From Tritrichomonas musculus (Eukaryota; Parabasalia; Tritrichomonadida; Tritrichomonadidae): a stretch of 64,000 bases of DNA. Each line of letters opens with the position of its first letter. Position 1 is the stretch's first letter. A program made the translations under genes and the position numbers. This document shows, in pieces, positions 1-6,871 of the stretch. Below the pieces are notes generated by a model. It ran no database searches and had not been told where the DNA came from. It saw only the letters and a program-made list of their open reading frames with translations. Location: positions 1,426,001 through 1,490,000 of the forward strand of contig JAPFFF010000011.1 of NCBI GenBank assembly GCA_039105265.1, given 5' to 3'.

Positions 1-842
1 AGCCTCCGTTGGCAATCCCTGATGTATCTCCATTCCAAATCAGGGTTGTGTTGCATTTGATTGGGTGTGTAGTATATCCACTTGGGTTCCCTTGCTAGAT
101 ACGAGTCATATTGGGTTCCATCACCTGGATAATTGGGATTGGGCATTCGTAGAGACCGATGTGGTGTGTTGTTATAGAAGTGGACCATCTGTTGCATCAG
201 GTATGGGTCTCCAATCCGACGATTATCTAAACCGAATGCATTACGGAGTGTCCTGATGGTTGCATCAACGATTTTGTGAGCGTTGTTGTGTTTGGATTTA
301 TCGACAATCACTGCATTACGGTCAATCAACACATTTTTGGTACCTCTGTATTTATTTCTGGATGGATTGTAGCGGCCAAGTATATCAAGCACTTTGAGTA
401 GGTTATTCTCACCATCGCATTTGATGGTATTGAATTTGAAGTCATCGTATTTCTCAAGAATGATTTTGGTGTATGCAGTCTTGATGGTATCAGCTAGTCT
501 GTTCTTAAGCGGTTCCACAATTAGATACCGTGTGTTGACATTCACCATGATGAGGTAAATGGTTTCATGGACTACCACGAACTCGGTTCCATTAGCCCTT
601 GTGGTGTAATTCGCAAACATCAAATCGACTTCCCAGCATCCGGGTTCCAATGAGAAATCCGGTTTTGAATAGGGATTGCATGATTTCAATTTGAAGTCCT
701 TCACGAATGGCTCATGATGAGTTTCTGGGTTGATGATGAACTGCGATGGGTCCAATTTCGATATCTTGGATTTGAATGGGTACTTGAGCAACGAATTGTA
801 CTTATTGTCGAATATCTTGAGCGATTTCCTGTTGTCAGTCAT
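1..842 (-). CDS. Polinton integrase, element A (runs off window)
   Basis: Retroviral-type DDE integrase that would insert the element into host DNA. It is the near-identical counterpart of the complete gene at 33523-34740; the start (ATG read at 842) lies just after a TATTTTTGCAC promoter-like motif, as in element B. The visible part covers the N-terminal region, the core with W-E-x-D-L-M-F and I-K-C-D-G-E, and the F-Y-N-N-T-P-H-R-S motif typical of Polinton integrases. The upstream boundary is a hairpin cassette (843-955). The gene continues past the left edge, so its C-terminal region is not seen. Classification is secure from the core motifs and context. Confidence 0.85.
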   Translation of the reverse strand, partial: MTDNRKSLKIFDNKYNSLLKYPFKSKISKLDPSQFIINPETHHEPFVKDFKLKSCNPYSKPDFSLEPGCWEVDLMFANYTTRANGTEFVVVHETIYLIMVNVNTRYLIVEPLKNRLADTIKTAYTKIILEKYDDFKFNTIKCDGENNLLKVLDILGRYNPSRNKYRGTKNVLIDRNAVIVDKSKHNNAHKIVDATIRTLRNAFGLDNRRIGDPYLMQQMVHFYNNTPHRSLRMPNPNYPGDGTQYDSYLAREPKWIYYTPNQMQHNPDLEWRYIRDCQRR

Positions 843-958
843 TTAATGTGCAAAAATAGTGGTCTCAATCGGTCTGGTAGAATTCTACCACACCCCATAT
901 TTAGTGGTTATCTCCATGAAATCTGGGTCTGCGGGAAATCCCGTCGACCCCATATTTA
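843..958. repeat. Hairpin cassette array between integrase and coiled-coil gene, element A
   Basis: Direct repeats of TAGTGGTTATC (reverse of GATAACCACTA) frame two palindromic hearts: TGGTAGAATTCTACCA at 875-890, a perfect 16-bp palindrome, and an imperfect one at 925-950 with arms GGGTC/GACCC and CGGG/CCCG. The array lies downstream of the 77-residue gene stop and upstream of the integrase start, so it could act as a 3' end signal. Related cassettes are at 33371-33500 and 42740-42826. Confidence 0.75.
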
Positions 959-1189
959 GTGGTTATCGCTTGATAATTCAGCGAGCTCATTCTCGAGTTT
1001 GGCGACCTTCTCCTTCAGACTATTGATGTCCTCAATCAGTGATTCACGAACGGCTAGTCCATTGCTACCCAGCATACCCCCTTTGATGTTATTGAGGTGG
1101 CCCTTATACATATAGCACTTCTCCTTGAGATCGTGTTTGATGCGCTTAAGCTCTGGAATCTCCTTCTTGTATTCACCCAATTCAGTCAT
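956..1189 (-). CDS. Small coiled-coil protein, element A
   Basis: A 77-residue highly charged protein, predicted helical: residues about 1-25 are K/E-rich, and about 50-72 form leucine heptads (SLKEKVAKLENELAEL). No enzymatic motif. It is conserved as the 77-residue gene at 33149-33382 in element B. It is transcribed divergently from the 75-residue gene at 1224, across a 34-bp nearly palindromic spacer. Its stop codon lies inside the repeated GATAACCACTAA motif that begins the hairpin array. A structural or scaffolding role is possible but is inference. Confidence 0.6.
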   Translation of the reverse strand: MTELGEYKKEIPELKRIKHDLKEKCYMYKGHLNNIKGGMLGSNGLAVRESLIEDINSLKEKVAKLENELAELSSDNH

Positions 1190-1223
1190 TTAGATATGAA
1201 AAAAAGTGTTTTTTCAAGATTAA
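1190..1223. promoter_or_regulatory. Near-palindromic divergent promoter, element A
   Basis: Only 34 bp separate two divergent ATGs. The spacer with its start codons is close to symmetric: each side reads A-run, then TGA/TTG-like, then ATnTAAATG. The same spacer occurs at 33115-33148 in element B. The symmetry suggests one bidirectional start region; no mapping data are available. Confidence 0.55.
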
Positions 1224-1451
1224 ATGTCATATGAGGAACGCCGTGTATTAAGAGATTCAAATGGGCTTACGTATTTCAATCACCTGGAACGTCACATGCG
1301 AAATAGGCGAACTATGAGTTGTACCAAACCCACAGTCCCAAAATATGAAGATAAGGGGTGTGTTGTGCATGACCCAATCATCAAGTCAACATCATCAACT
1401 CTACACCGCTCACTCAATCACCAGGTAATCCCAAATAATTCCAAGATCTAA
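1224..1451 (+). CDS. Small conserved protein of unknown role, element A
   Basis: A 75-residue protein, not recognised. It is basic in the middle (HLERHMRNRR) and has two cysteines (SCTKP and KGCVV). It is supported as a gene by its conservation with at most single-residue changes in element B (32887-33114) and by the shared divergent promoter. Its 3' end overlaps the end of the convergent coiled-coil gene by a few bases, as tightly packed viral genes do. It has no counterpart that I can see in C, D or E. Confidence 0.45.
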   Translation: MSYEERRVLRDSNGLTYFNHLERHMRNRRTMSCTKPTVPKYEDKGCVVHDPIIKSTSSTLHRSLNHQVIPNNSKI

Positions 1452-1881
1452 TGCCTCAGGAGACTGTTCACTGCATCAGTACACTCATTCACAGTACTGG
1501 TGAGCTGATTTATTTTTGTGGTGATCACGCCAATGGTGTTCTCCAGAGTGGTAATCCGTTTGGTGTATTCATCAACTGTTGACTGCAATGCATTGATGTC
1601 AGCTCGAATGCTTGCCAATTGGATCTCCACCAGGTTGTCACTATCGGATGGCTTGGTGATCTTCTTGAGAAACACATTACTAGAGCCATCCTTGCCAGTG
1701 CGTTTGGTAATCCTGTACTCGCATTCGGGGTGATTATTTTGTAGGTTTTATTGAGGTAATTGGTGGTCTTCTCATTGAACATATCCTTGTACTTCTGGTA
1801 GAACAGGTCGAACTCCTCTACTGAGTTGAACGTGCGTTGCTCCATCTTGTTATCATTTATAACCCTAATATCCGTATTCAT
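1448..1881 (-). pseudogene. Conserved EEF/coiled-coil protein gene, element A (broken)
   Basis: Counterpart of the intact gene at 32456-32890 in B and of 61393-61836 in E. The family has an N-terminal block with the pattern FNxxEEFxxFYxKxK...TTxxLNKxYxI...YRITK, followed by a long heptad coiled coil. This copy looks broken, about one break. Start chosen at 1881, where the ATG follows a TATTTTTGTCC promoter-like motif and matches the E homologue's start. Function unknown. Its constant position beside the capsid and minor-protein genes suggests a virion or assembly component. Confidence 0.65.
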
Positions 1882-1931
1882 TTCAAAACGGACAAAAATA
1901 TATTCATATGTATGTGGATATTCTATGATGA

Positions 1932-2183
1932 TCAAACCTTGTCCAGTATGGATTTGCCTATATCATTAGCTTTGCTTACGTAATTGAGTCCAGTGCTGAT
2001 GGTGTCTACAACTGGTCCAACACCTGGTATGAAGTCGGCGATTGGTTTGATCCTATTGATGATCCCCTTTCCAATATCAACTGCCCTTGGGATGTTGCGG
2101 ATGACAGTTTGAGCTGCATTCTTGAGCTTACTGCCGACGTTCTTGAAAGCGTTCTTAATCTTCTTGAAGATGCCAATACCCAT
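1932..2183 (-). CDS. Amphipathic minor capsid-like protein, element A
   Basis: An 83-residue basic amphipathic protein starting MGIGIFKKIKNAF, then a hydrophobic glycine/proline segment (ADFIPGVGPVVDTIS). The start at 2183 is chosen because the E homologue starts MGFGHFFKM in the same place; the longer frame to 2222 overlaps the promoter. Helical, basic and membrane-active-looking peptides next to the capsid gene recall adenovirus pVI/pX-like minor proteins of Polintons; that assignment is inference. Divergent from the capsid gene over a 47-bp spacer. Identical copy at 32154-32405 in B. Confidence 0.65.
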   Translation of the reverse strand: MGIGIFKKIKNAFKNVGSKLKNAAQTVIRNIPRAVDIGKGIINRIKPIADFIPGVGPVVDTISTGLNYVSKANDIGKSILDKV

Positions 2184-2230
2184 TTGGTATATACAAAAAT
2201 GTGATTTCAAGCTTTTTTCCAAGATACAAA
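2184..2230. promoter_or_regulatory. Divergent promoter between capsid and minor protein genes, element A
   Basis: A 47-bp spacer between divergent ATGs with roughly mirrored ends (TTTGTATCTTGG on one side, TTGGTATATAC on the other) and an ATTTTTGTAT motif facing the minor-protein gene. Preserved at 32107-32153 in element B. Confidence 0.5.
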
Positions 2231-4183
2231 ATGAGATACAGGAACGAAAGAGCTCACAATTTGAAATACGAGGTTGGGAATGTCAATGACACATTCCAGA
2301 AGATGAGAAATATCATCAATGTGAATGACGGTACCAGAAGCTTCTCATTTAGAACTGTCGATTGCCATGACCAGCCAGCCCCATTTCACCAAGGCCAGTA
2401 CTCACAGATTTCATTAACTCACCCCGACCACTTCATTAGCGATATCGACAAAGGCTTCCTCACATTCCACATCAAACTCGATTTGCAATTGAACACCGAT
2501 TTGGCCAAATTGCAAGAGATCAATGATCCAAATAACTTCTATAAACTGTTTGTCGGATTTAAGTCCTCGAACCAATTGTTTGACAGGCTCGAGATTCTCC
2601 ATAACAATGTCAATGTCGGATATCAGCAAAATGAATGCATTCGCGAGGGCTTCCTATACTCGGTTTTGAAGCCAGAGACTGAGAAGATGCGCCGCAGATT
2701 CGTTCACAGCTTATGGGAGAACATCAGCAATTACAGTCAAACTCATGCTGGTTCATACGTTAATCTCAATAGCTTCAAGGATGGTGGTAAGACCACAACT
2801 GAATTCGACTTGAATGTACCATTTGATGACTTGCTTGCATTACAGGCATTCGACTTATTCCCTAACGGAATCATTGGTGATTTATCCATTAGATTCCAAG
2901 TCAGTCCAGCTGGTCTTGTTTGGGCTGCTATTGACCCATACACGGTTGCTGAAGCCAAGGCATTCCTGGAAGATAATGATACCGTATCCCCAGAGGAACT
3001 CGATAAACTCAAACAAATCAAAGCTCATGGACATCTCAAACATCAATTCACTCAAATCGGTAATGAGGCTATCATCCCAGGACCTGGTGATAATCCAAAT
3101 CCACCATCTCCCGAACCAACACCAACTAAATATCAATTGAAGTTTGAAGTTAGAGAACAATATGTATCTGCATCTGGAGGTGATTTCGATGATCTGATTG
3201 AAAATTGTTCATTCATCTTTGGATTTACAGATGATGAATTTACTGAACTTGGAATTGAAAAGACTGATGATAATAAAGCAATTTGTCAAGCTCATTATAC
3301 CAAAGAACATGGTAAATTACCTCAACCATCACATGCAGGTCATGTCTACGTCAATTTCGTATCTAAAACCGAAGCTAATAAATTGATGAGTGCTCATTAC
3401 TCATCACAGCCAGCAACACTCACTGTTAACCGAATGACCATCACTCTCTGTAAGTCCAACATGCAAGGCTATGGTGTTTGTGAAGCCACTCGTGCAAGCA
3501 TTGAATCCATATTACGTGAAGGTCTAGTAATCCCATCTCAAAAGGTCGATTACCATGCATTCCCAATTGCAGCTGCCGCTAACGGAATCAAGTCTACATT
3601 GAATATCCCATTAATCAATGTCACAAGCATGTCATTGTTGTTCCCCAAGCATCACAATGATTTAACTGTATTTGAGAATCCGGTTTACCAAAACTGCTTT
3701 TTGAATATTGGTGGTAAGAACTTCCCAGATGAGAATGTCAGTACCATTGGCGCCAGATTCTTCGAAAGCCAATTAACTGCTGGAGACCTCGATGATATCA
3801 CACTCCAATGTTCAAAGGAATTCGAAGATAGCTTCACCATGCCCAAGAACGATGAAAATGGCGTCCGATATCGAAATACATTGAGTGATGCCACATCATT
3901 TGTATTCAATGTCCAAACTGAACGTGCATCTGCTGGATACTGTTATGATGGCTTAGATGGTGGCAAAGGCAATATCCAAATTCAAGTCAATGGTCAACCA
4001 ATATTCACTGGTGATAATGATACATATTACAAGATTATCGAACCAAGTGGAGCCATTGTTAGACCACCACCTGTCCAACTCTGTTTATGCAGAGACACCT
4101 ACTTCAAGCTCTCACTTGATGGCCTTGAATATATCGATGATGAATCACCAGCTGGCTCACAAGTTGATCCAGAAATGGCATAA
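2231..4183 (+). CDS. Major capsid protein, element A
   Basis: A 650-residue protein that looks whole. It aligns along its length with the capsid genes of E (57270-59150, 59207-60883) through shared blocks: an I-x-K-G-F-(L/I) segment near residue 80, H-S-L-W-E-(N/D)-(I/V)-x-N-(Y/F) near 170, L-(F/Y)-P-N-x-I-x-G near 215, C-T/L-T-V-F-(E/Q)-N near 480 and a C-terminal Y-x-(Y/F)-D-G-(L/I) block. This is the pattern of the double-jelly-roll capsid of Polintons; the fold is inferred from the family. The start at 2231 gives MRYRNERAHN and leaves a clean divergent promoter; the longer frame from 2201 runs into the neighbouring gene's leader. Residues about 303-373 differ strongly from the otherwise near-identical B copy. 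Confidence 0.85.
   Translation: MRYRNERAHNLKYEVGNVNDTFQKMRNIINVNDGTRSFSFRTVDCHDQPAPFHQGQYSQISLTHPDHFISDIDKGFLTFHIKLDLQLNTDLAKLQEINDPNNFYKLFVGFKSSNQLFDRLEILHNNVNVGYQQNECIREGFLYSVLKPETEKMRRRFVHSLWENISNYSQTHAGSYVNLNSFKDGGKTTTEFDLNVPFDDLLALQAFDLFPNGIIGDLSIRFQVSPAGLVWAAIDPYTVAEAKAFLEDNDTVSPEELDKLKQIKAHGHLKHQFTQIGNEAIIPGPGDNPNPPSPEPTPTKYQLKFEVREQYVSASGGDFDDLIENCSFIFGFTDDEFTELGIEKTDDNKAICQAHYTKEHGKLPQPSHAGHVYVNFVSKTEANKLMSAHYSSQPATLTVNRMTITLCKSNMQGYGVCEATRASIESILREGLVIPSQKVDYHAFPIAAAANGIKSTLNIPLINVTSMSLLFPKHHNDLTVFENPVYQNCFLNIGGKNFPDENVSTIGARFFESQLTAGDLDDITLQCSKEFEDSFTMPKNDENGVRYRNTLSDATSFVFNVQTERASAGYCYDGLDGGKGNIQIQVNGQPIFTGDNDTYYKIIEPSGAIVRPPPVQLCLCRDTYFKLSLDGLEYIDDESPAGSQVDPEMA
3140..3345 (+). 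other. Hypervariable block inside the capsid gene
   Basis: Flanking capsid sequence is essentially identical between A and B, but this roughly 200-bp block (B counterpart about 30990-31185) differs at about half of its amino-acid positions and in length. Shared islands such as ELGIEKTDDNK remain, so it is homologous and still protein-like, not replaced by unrelated DNA. It is more AT-rich than its surroundings. It would sit in a loop between conserved jelly-roll blocks. Confidence 0.75.
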
Positions 4184-4225
4184 GAAATATGGTATTAGTG
4201 GTAAAAATATTTTTGCACTTTGGAA

Positions 4226-4816
4226 ATGTCTCTCCATAAGGCTAGAATTCTATCAAGTGAGAATGATGCAAGTGTTAAGCAGGAGCAGAATGTGAATATT
4301 AAGATCGCCGCGAATAGACCTCCACCAGTTCAACCAGTATCATACCCTCAAGTCCCACAGATGCAACCCCAAATGGGATACACGCAAAATGGCACACAGA
4401 ATGCAAATTTTACTACAGCCTCGACAACTGGTCCATATCCATCAGTTGCTCCAATAAACAGTACACCCATCGATCGTTCATTAGACCCCGACACTGACGA
4501 CTTGGGTACCAAAAATAAATTCCTCGAGATATTGCTGAATATCTATGAGACCAATCCACTGAGGATGAACAACTATCTTGTGTGTCATAGCAACACGCTG
4601 ATGGAGCTCATTAAGATACTCACTAAGGCTGACAAGGTTGAGCTGGTCATCAATGAGGATAGTGGGTGCACTGGTTGTGTTTCAAACTCGAAGTACATGA
4701 AAATTGATAAGATATTGGTGTCCAAAAACGGGGTATCCAATGAGTTGAAATATGGATATAACCATGTATGGACCGAGCTCATAAGGCACTCGATATCACT
4801 CAAAATTTGTATTTAA
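4226..4816 (+). CDS. Conserved family with proline-rich N terminus and DSGC motif, element A
   Basis: A 196-residue protein. Residues about 28-85 are P/Q/T-rich and probably disordered. The C-terminal half is a compact domain containing V-E-L-V-I-N-E-D-S-G-C-T-G-C and ending in a Y-N-x-x-(W/Y)-x-E-L-I helix. Element D carries a homologue (55773-56300) with the equivalent VEVGLDEDIGCCAG and YNREYNELI. Function is unknown; the paired cysteines could bind metal or form a disulphide. Start at 4226 lies 8 bases after TATTTTTGCAC. It sits between capsid and membrane-protein genes, so a virion or morphogenesis role is plausible. Confidence 0.65.
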   Translation: MSLHKARILSSENDASVKQEQNVNIKIAANRPPPVQPVSYPQVPQMQPQMGYTQNGTQNANFTTASTTGPYPSVAPINSTPIDRSLDPDTDDLGTKNKFLEILLNIYETNPLRMNNYLVCHSNTLMELIKILTKADKVELVINEDSGCTGCVSNSKYMKIDKILVSKNGVSNELKYGYNHVWTELIRHSISLKICI

Positions 4817-4826
4817 ATTTGCATAA

Positions 4827-4976
4827 ATGTCCAGCGCTAGTGAAATCATTATGAATATACTATTGGGATTGATATTGGTGACCAATGTAGTTGAACTGCT
4901 ATTACTGGTATCGCTTACAGCTGAAGATGAACCACCTGAGCTGACTGATGAGCTGAGGCGCACACTATATGCGTAA
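4827..4976 (+). CDS. Tiny one-pass membrane protein, element A
   Basis: A 49-residue frame: a short polar N terminus, a hydrophobic stretch at residues about 7-30 (IIMNILLGLILVTNVVELLL), then an acidic/charged tail with E-x-x-E-P-P-E-L-x-D-E-L and a final Y-A. It is preserved in element B (29364-29513) with only conservative changes. Element E has a protein of 48 residues with the same plan, including a P-P and a final Y-S (61204-61350). The gene lies 10 bp after the 196-residue gene and about 50 bp before the ATPase gene. A single-span membrane or virion peptide is the likely nature; the role is unknown. Confidence 0.7.
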   Translation: MSSASEIIMNILLGLILVTNVVELLLLVSLTAEDEPPELTDELRRTLYA

Positions 4977-5016
4977 GTGGCATCATCGCCACTTAGAGCT
5001 TTTCGCATAAAAGCTT

Positions 5017-5024
5017 TATTTTTG
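5017..5024 (+). promoter_or_regulatory. TATTTTTG promoter-like motif, ATPase gene of element A
   Basis: The octamer lies 5 bases before the ATPase ATG. The same octamer precedes the 196-residue, EEF/coiled-coil, integrase, proline-rich and polymerase genes of elements A/B within about 30 bases of the ATG. Just upstream, AGCTTTT and AAAAGCT form a 7-bp stem. Confidence 0.55.
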
Positions 5025-5029
5025 ATTAA

Positions 5030-5956
5030 ATGTTGTATTACAAGCGCCTACAACCAACCCTTTTCGACTATACATCTATTGAATTATCAGACAGTTCCAG
5101 TGAGGATCCAATTGATTTTGATACATTCGATAGGTACCAGAAGCAGCAACCGGTTTCCAAAAGATTCGATGTTGATGCGGCTATGAGTGAGGCCTATTCC
5201 AAGAATAGGGATAAAATCACGAATGCATCCATAAGGCCAATCGCTAATGGGATCTATGCGTGGTACAATACTTTGAACATACTGGTGGCATCACAAGGCA
5301 AAGGCAAGAGCCATACAGTAATTCGCGATATCATTCAAATGAGTAGACTCAATAACGCTAACTTCCACCTGATCGTGTATGTGAGTAAGAACGGTATTAT
5401 AAATGATTCCACATTTGAATCTCAACGCGAGCTCATCAACTTGCCCATTGAGGTCGTCGCTGATAGTAATGCAGAACGGTATTTGAAGGAGCTCGATTTA
5501 TGGAAGGAGTTGTACAACAAATATAGCTCAGTTGGGAAGGCTACAATCGACGAGTCCAAGCTGCAGCAGATGTTTGAGTTCCTCCATATCAGCAAACTCG
5601 GGAAACCCAATGTACCACTCAACACCATAATCCTGTGCGAGGACTTCATTAAGAGCAAGCTGTTGAAATCAGCATACTTCACAAACTATATCACCCAGTT
5701 GCGTCATAAGAACTCAATCGTATACATCAATATCCAGTTCTTCAAGGGGGTGCCAACCGATTACAAAAATAACTGCACATCATTCTTCATATTCAATGGG
5801 TTCTCGCGACAGAAACTCAATTACATATATCAGCAGGTGAGCATACCTTGTGAGTTCGAGGAGTTGTGGCAAAAATATAGGACATTATCTGGACATGATT
5901 TCATATTGGTGAACACAGTTGAACATGATATGCAAGTGGTGTACTCAAAGGTTTAG
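5030..5956 (+). CDS. A32-like genome packaging ATPase, element A
   Basis: A 308-residue P-loop NTPase of the FtsK/HerA-like packaging type used by Polintons and large DNA viruses to drive DNA into capsids. A Walker A motif is visible at about residue 86 (ASQGKGKSHT) and a Walker B-type strand at about 198-204 (NTIILCEDF). A downstream L-R-H-K-N-S-I-V-Y-I-N-I-Q-F block matches the sensor-like strand of these ATPases. Length is normal for the family. It follows the tiny membrane-protein gene and converges on the 159-residue gene, with the two stop codons overlapping. It looks whole; the B copy is broken. Confidence 0.8.
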   Translation: MLYYKRLQPTLFDYTSIELSDSSSEDPIDFDTFDRYQKQQPVSKRFDVDAAMSEAYSKNRDKITNASIRPIANGIYAWYNTLNILVASQGKGKSHTVIRDIIQMSRLNNANFHLIVYVSKNGIINDSTFESQRELINLPIEVVADSNAERYLKELDLWKELYNKYSSVGKATIDESKLQQMFEFLHISKLGKPNVPLNTIILCEDFIKSKLLKSAYFTNYITQLRHKNSIVYINIQFFKGVPTDYKNNCTSFFIFNGFSRQKLNYIYQQVSIPCEFEELWQKYRTLSGHDFILVNTVEHDMQVVYSKV

Positions 5957-6432
5957 GCAAACTCTGGGTCAGCATCCAATACCAAATCCTGATGCTTGCC
6001 GATGAATACATCAGGTTCTGCAATATTGTATTTTTCACGTAATTTGGCGATGAGATCCTTGGTGTTTATATTGGTTCTCTCAATCGAGTAGTTGTAATAC
6101 GGGTATTCCTTGTATTCCTGCTTTTCGGTATTCCCATTTACGAAGAACTCCTGCATGTTGACACTCAATTTGCGTCTACTATTGGATGTCAATTTGACAA
6201 ATTCAAGGCTCATCTCCTTGAGCTTATTAGGGTAGAATCTAATGGTTTCAGTATCATTCTGGAGCGATACATATAGGACCTTCGCAAGGTACAATGAGTT
6301 CTTCAAGTTGAATGGGAACTTGTCACATAATATCGCGAAATTGCATTGTGCAAATTCATCAGGCTTTGGCGATATGGCTACTAGTGTGTTGATGTATTCG
6401 TAGACATTGAGGTGGTTTGGAGTGGCTTCCAT
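5953..6432 (-). CDS. Conserved 159-residue protein of Polintons, element A
   Basis: Not a named family to me, but clearly conserved: the B copy (27970-28436) and a D homologue (54838-55290) share Y-(E/D)-Y-I-N, C-N-F-A-I-L-C-D-K, LxxxNxYLAKV, NSRR(K/R)L, M-(Q/N)-E-F-F-V-N-G, YYNYSIE and a C-terminal IG(K/E)HQ(D/E)LVL(D/E) tail. No transmembrane segment or catalytic motif stands out. It is the gene nearest the element terminus, reads inward, and has its own strong promoter-like sequence (TTTTTTATCGCATCCCAA before the ATG). Terminal position and separate promoter suggest an early or regulatory role, which is inference. Confidence 0.7.
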   Translation of the reverse strand: MEATPNHLNVYEYINTLVAISPKPDEFAQCNFAILCDKFPFNLKNSLYLAKVLYVSLQNDTETIRFYPNKLKEMSLEFVKLTSNSRRKLSVNMQEFFVNGNTEKQEYKEYPYYNYSIERTNINTKDLIAKLREKYNIAEPDVFIGKHQDLVLDADPEFA

Positions 6433-6452
6433 TTGGGATGCGATAAAAAATC
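6433..6452 (-). promoter_or_regulatory. TTTTTTATCnCA-type promoter-like motif
   Basis: Reading toward the gene it is TTTTTTATCGCATCCCAA directly before ATG. Closely similar leaders precede genes of element C at 9907, 10939 and 15830 and the B copy at 27951, so the motif is shared between distinct elements. Confidence 0.55.
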
Positions 6453-6871
6453 AATATTCAAATATAAAAATAGGTTTTCCCAAATTCATCTGAGTACCAA
6501 AATATGGGATATTTTTGGCTGTCGTAGGTGGGCCATAGGTGGGCCATAGGTGGGCCATAGGTGGGCTATAAGTATTCCCATATGTTGGTCATAGGTAGTC
6601 CCATAAGTGGGCCATAAGTGGGCTATTTTTGGAATTTGTATGGGCCCGAATATGGGCGTTTTATGGGCGTTTTGGGGATTCACTATGGGCACAAAATGGG
6701 GAACTCTATGTGGCCCCCGAATATGGGTCCGAATGTTGGGGTCAAATGCGGGTTCAAAATATGGTGCTGTGGGTGTATGCTATTTTTGATATTTAGAAGG
6801 GGGTAAAAAGGGGTCATTTTGGGCGTTTTAAGTGGGAATTTATCTGACCCCGATTCGGAACACCCATCACT
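6453..6871. repeat. Terminal repeat region of element A
   Basis: Non-coding terminus. It holds tandem 12-13-bp GGGCCATAGGT-type repeats (about 6525-6625), further G-rich ATGGGC-type runs (about 6640-6760), and ends in the outer sequence that reads inward AGTGATGGGTGTTCCGA. The matching terminus of element B is at 27473-27969, with a different number and arrangement of the short repeats. The DNA outside (ACTCAC...) belongs to a gene of element C. Confidence 0.8.

Larger units (their letters stand above)
1..6871 (-). mobile_element. Polinton/Maverick element A (partial)
   Basis: A virus-like DNA transposon entering from the left edge and ending at 6871. Family assignment rests on a retroviral-type integrase, an A32-like packaging ATPase and a double-jelly-roll-type capsid gene in one unit. 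Its right terminus, read inward, starts AGTGATGGGTGTTCCGA, matching the 5'-AG of Polinton terminal repeats. Gene order read inward: 159-residue family, ATPase, one-pass membrane protein, 196-residue family, capsid, amphipathic minor protein, coiled-coil genes, integrase. The same order recurs inverted at 27473-34740 (element B). It looks mostly whole within the window with about one break, and is probably young because long stretches match B exactly. It sits inside a gene of element C. Confidence 0.9.
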
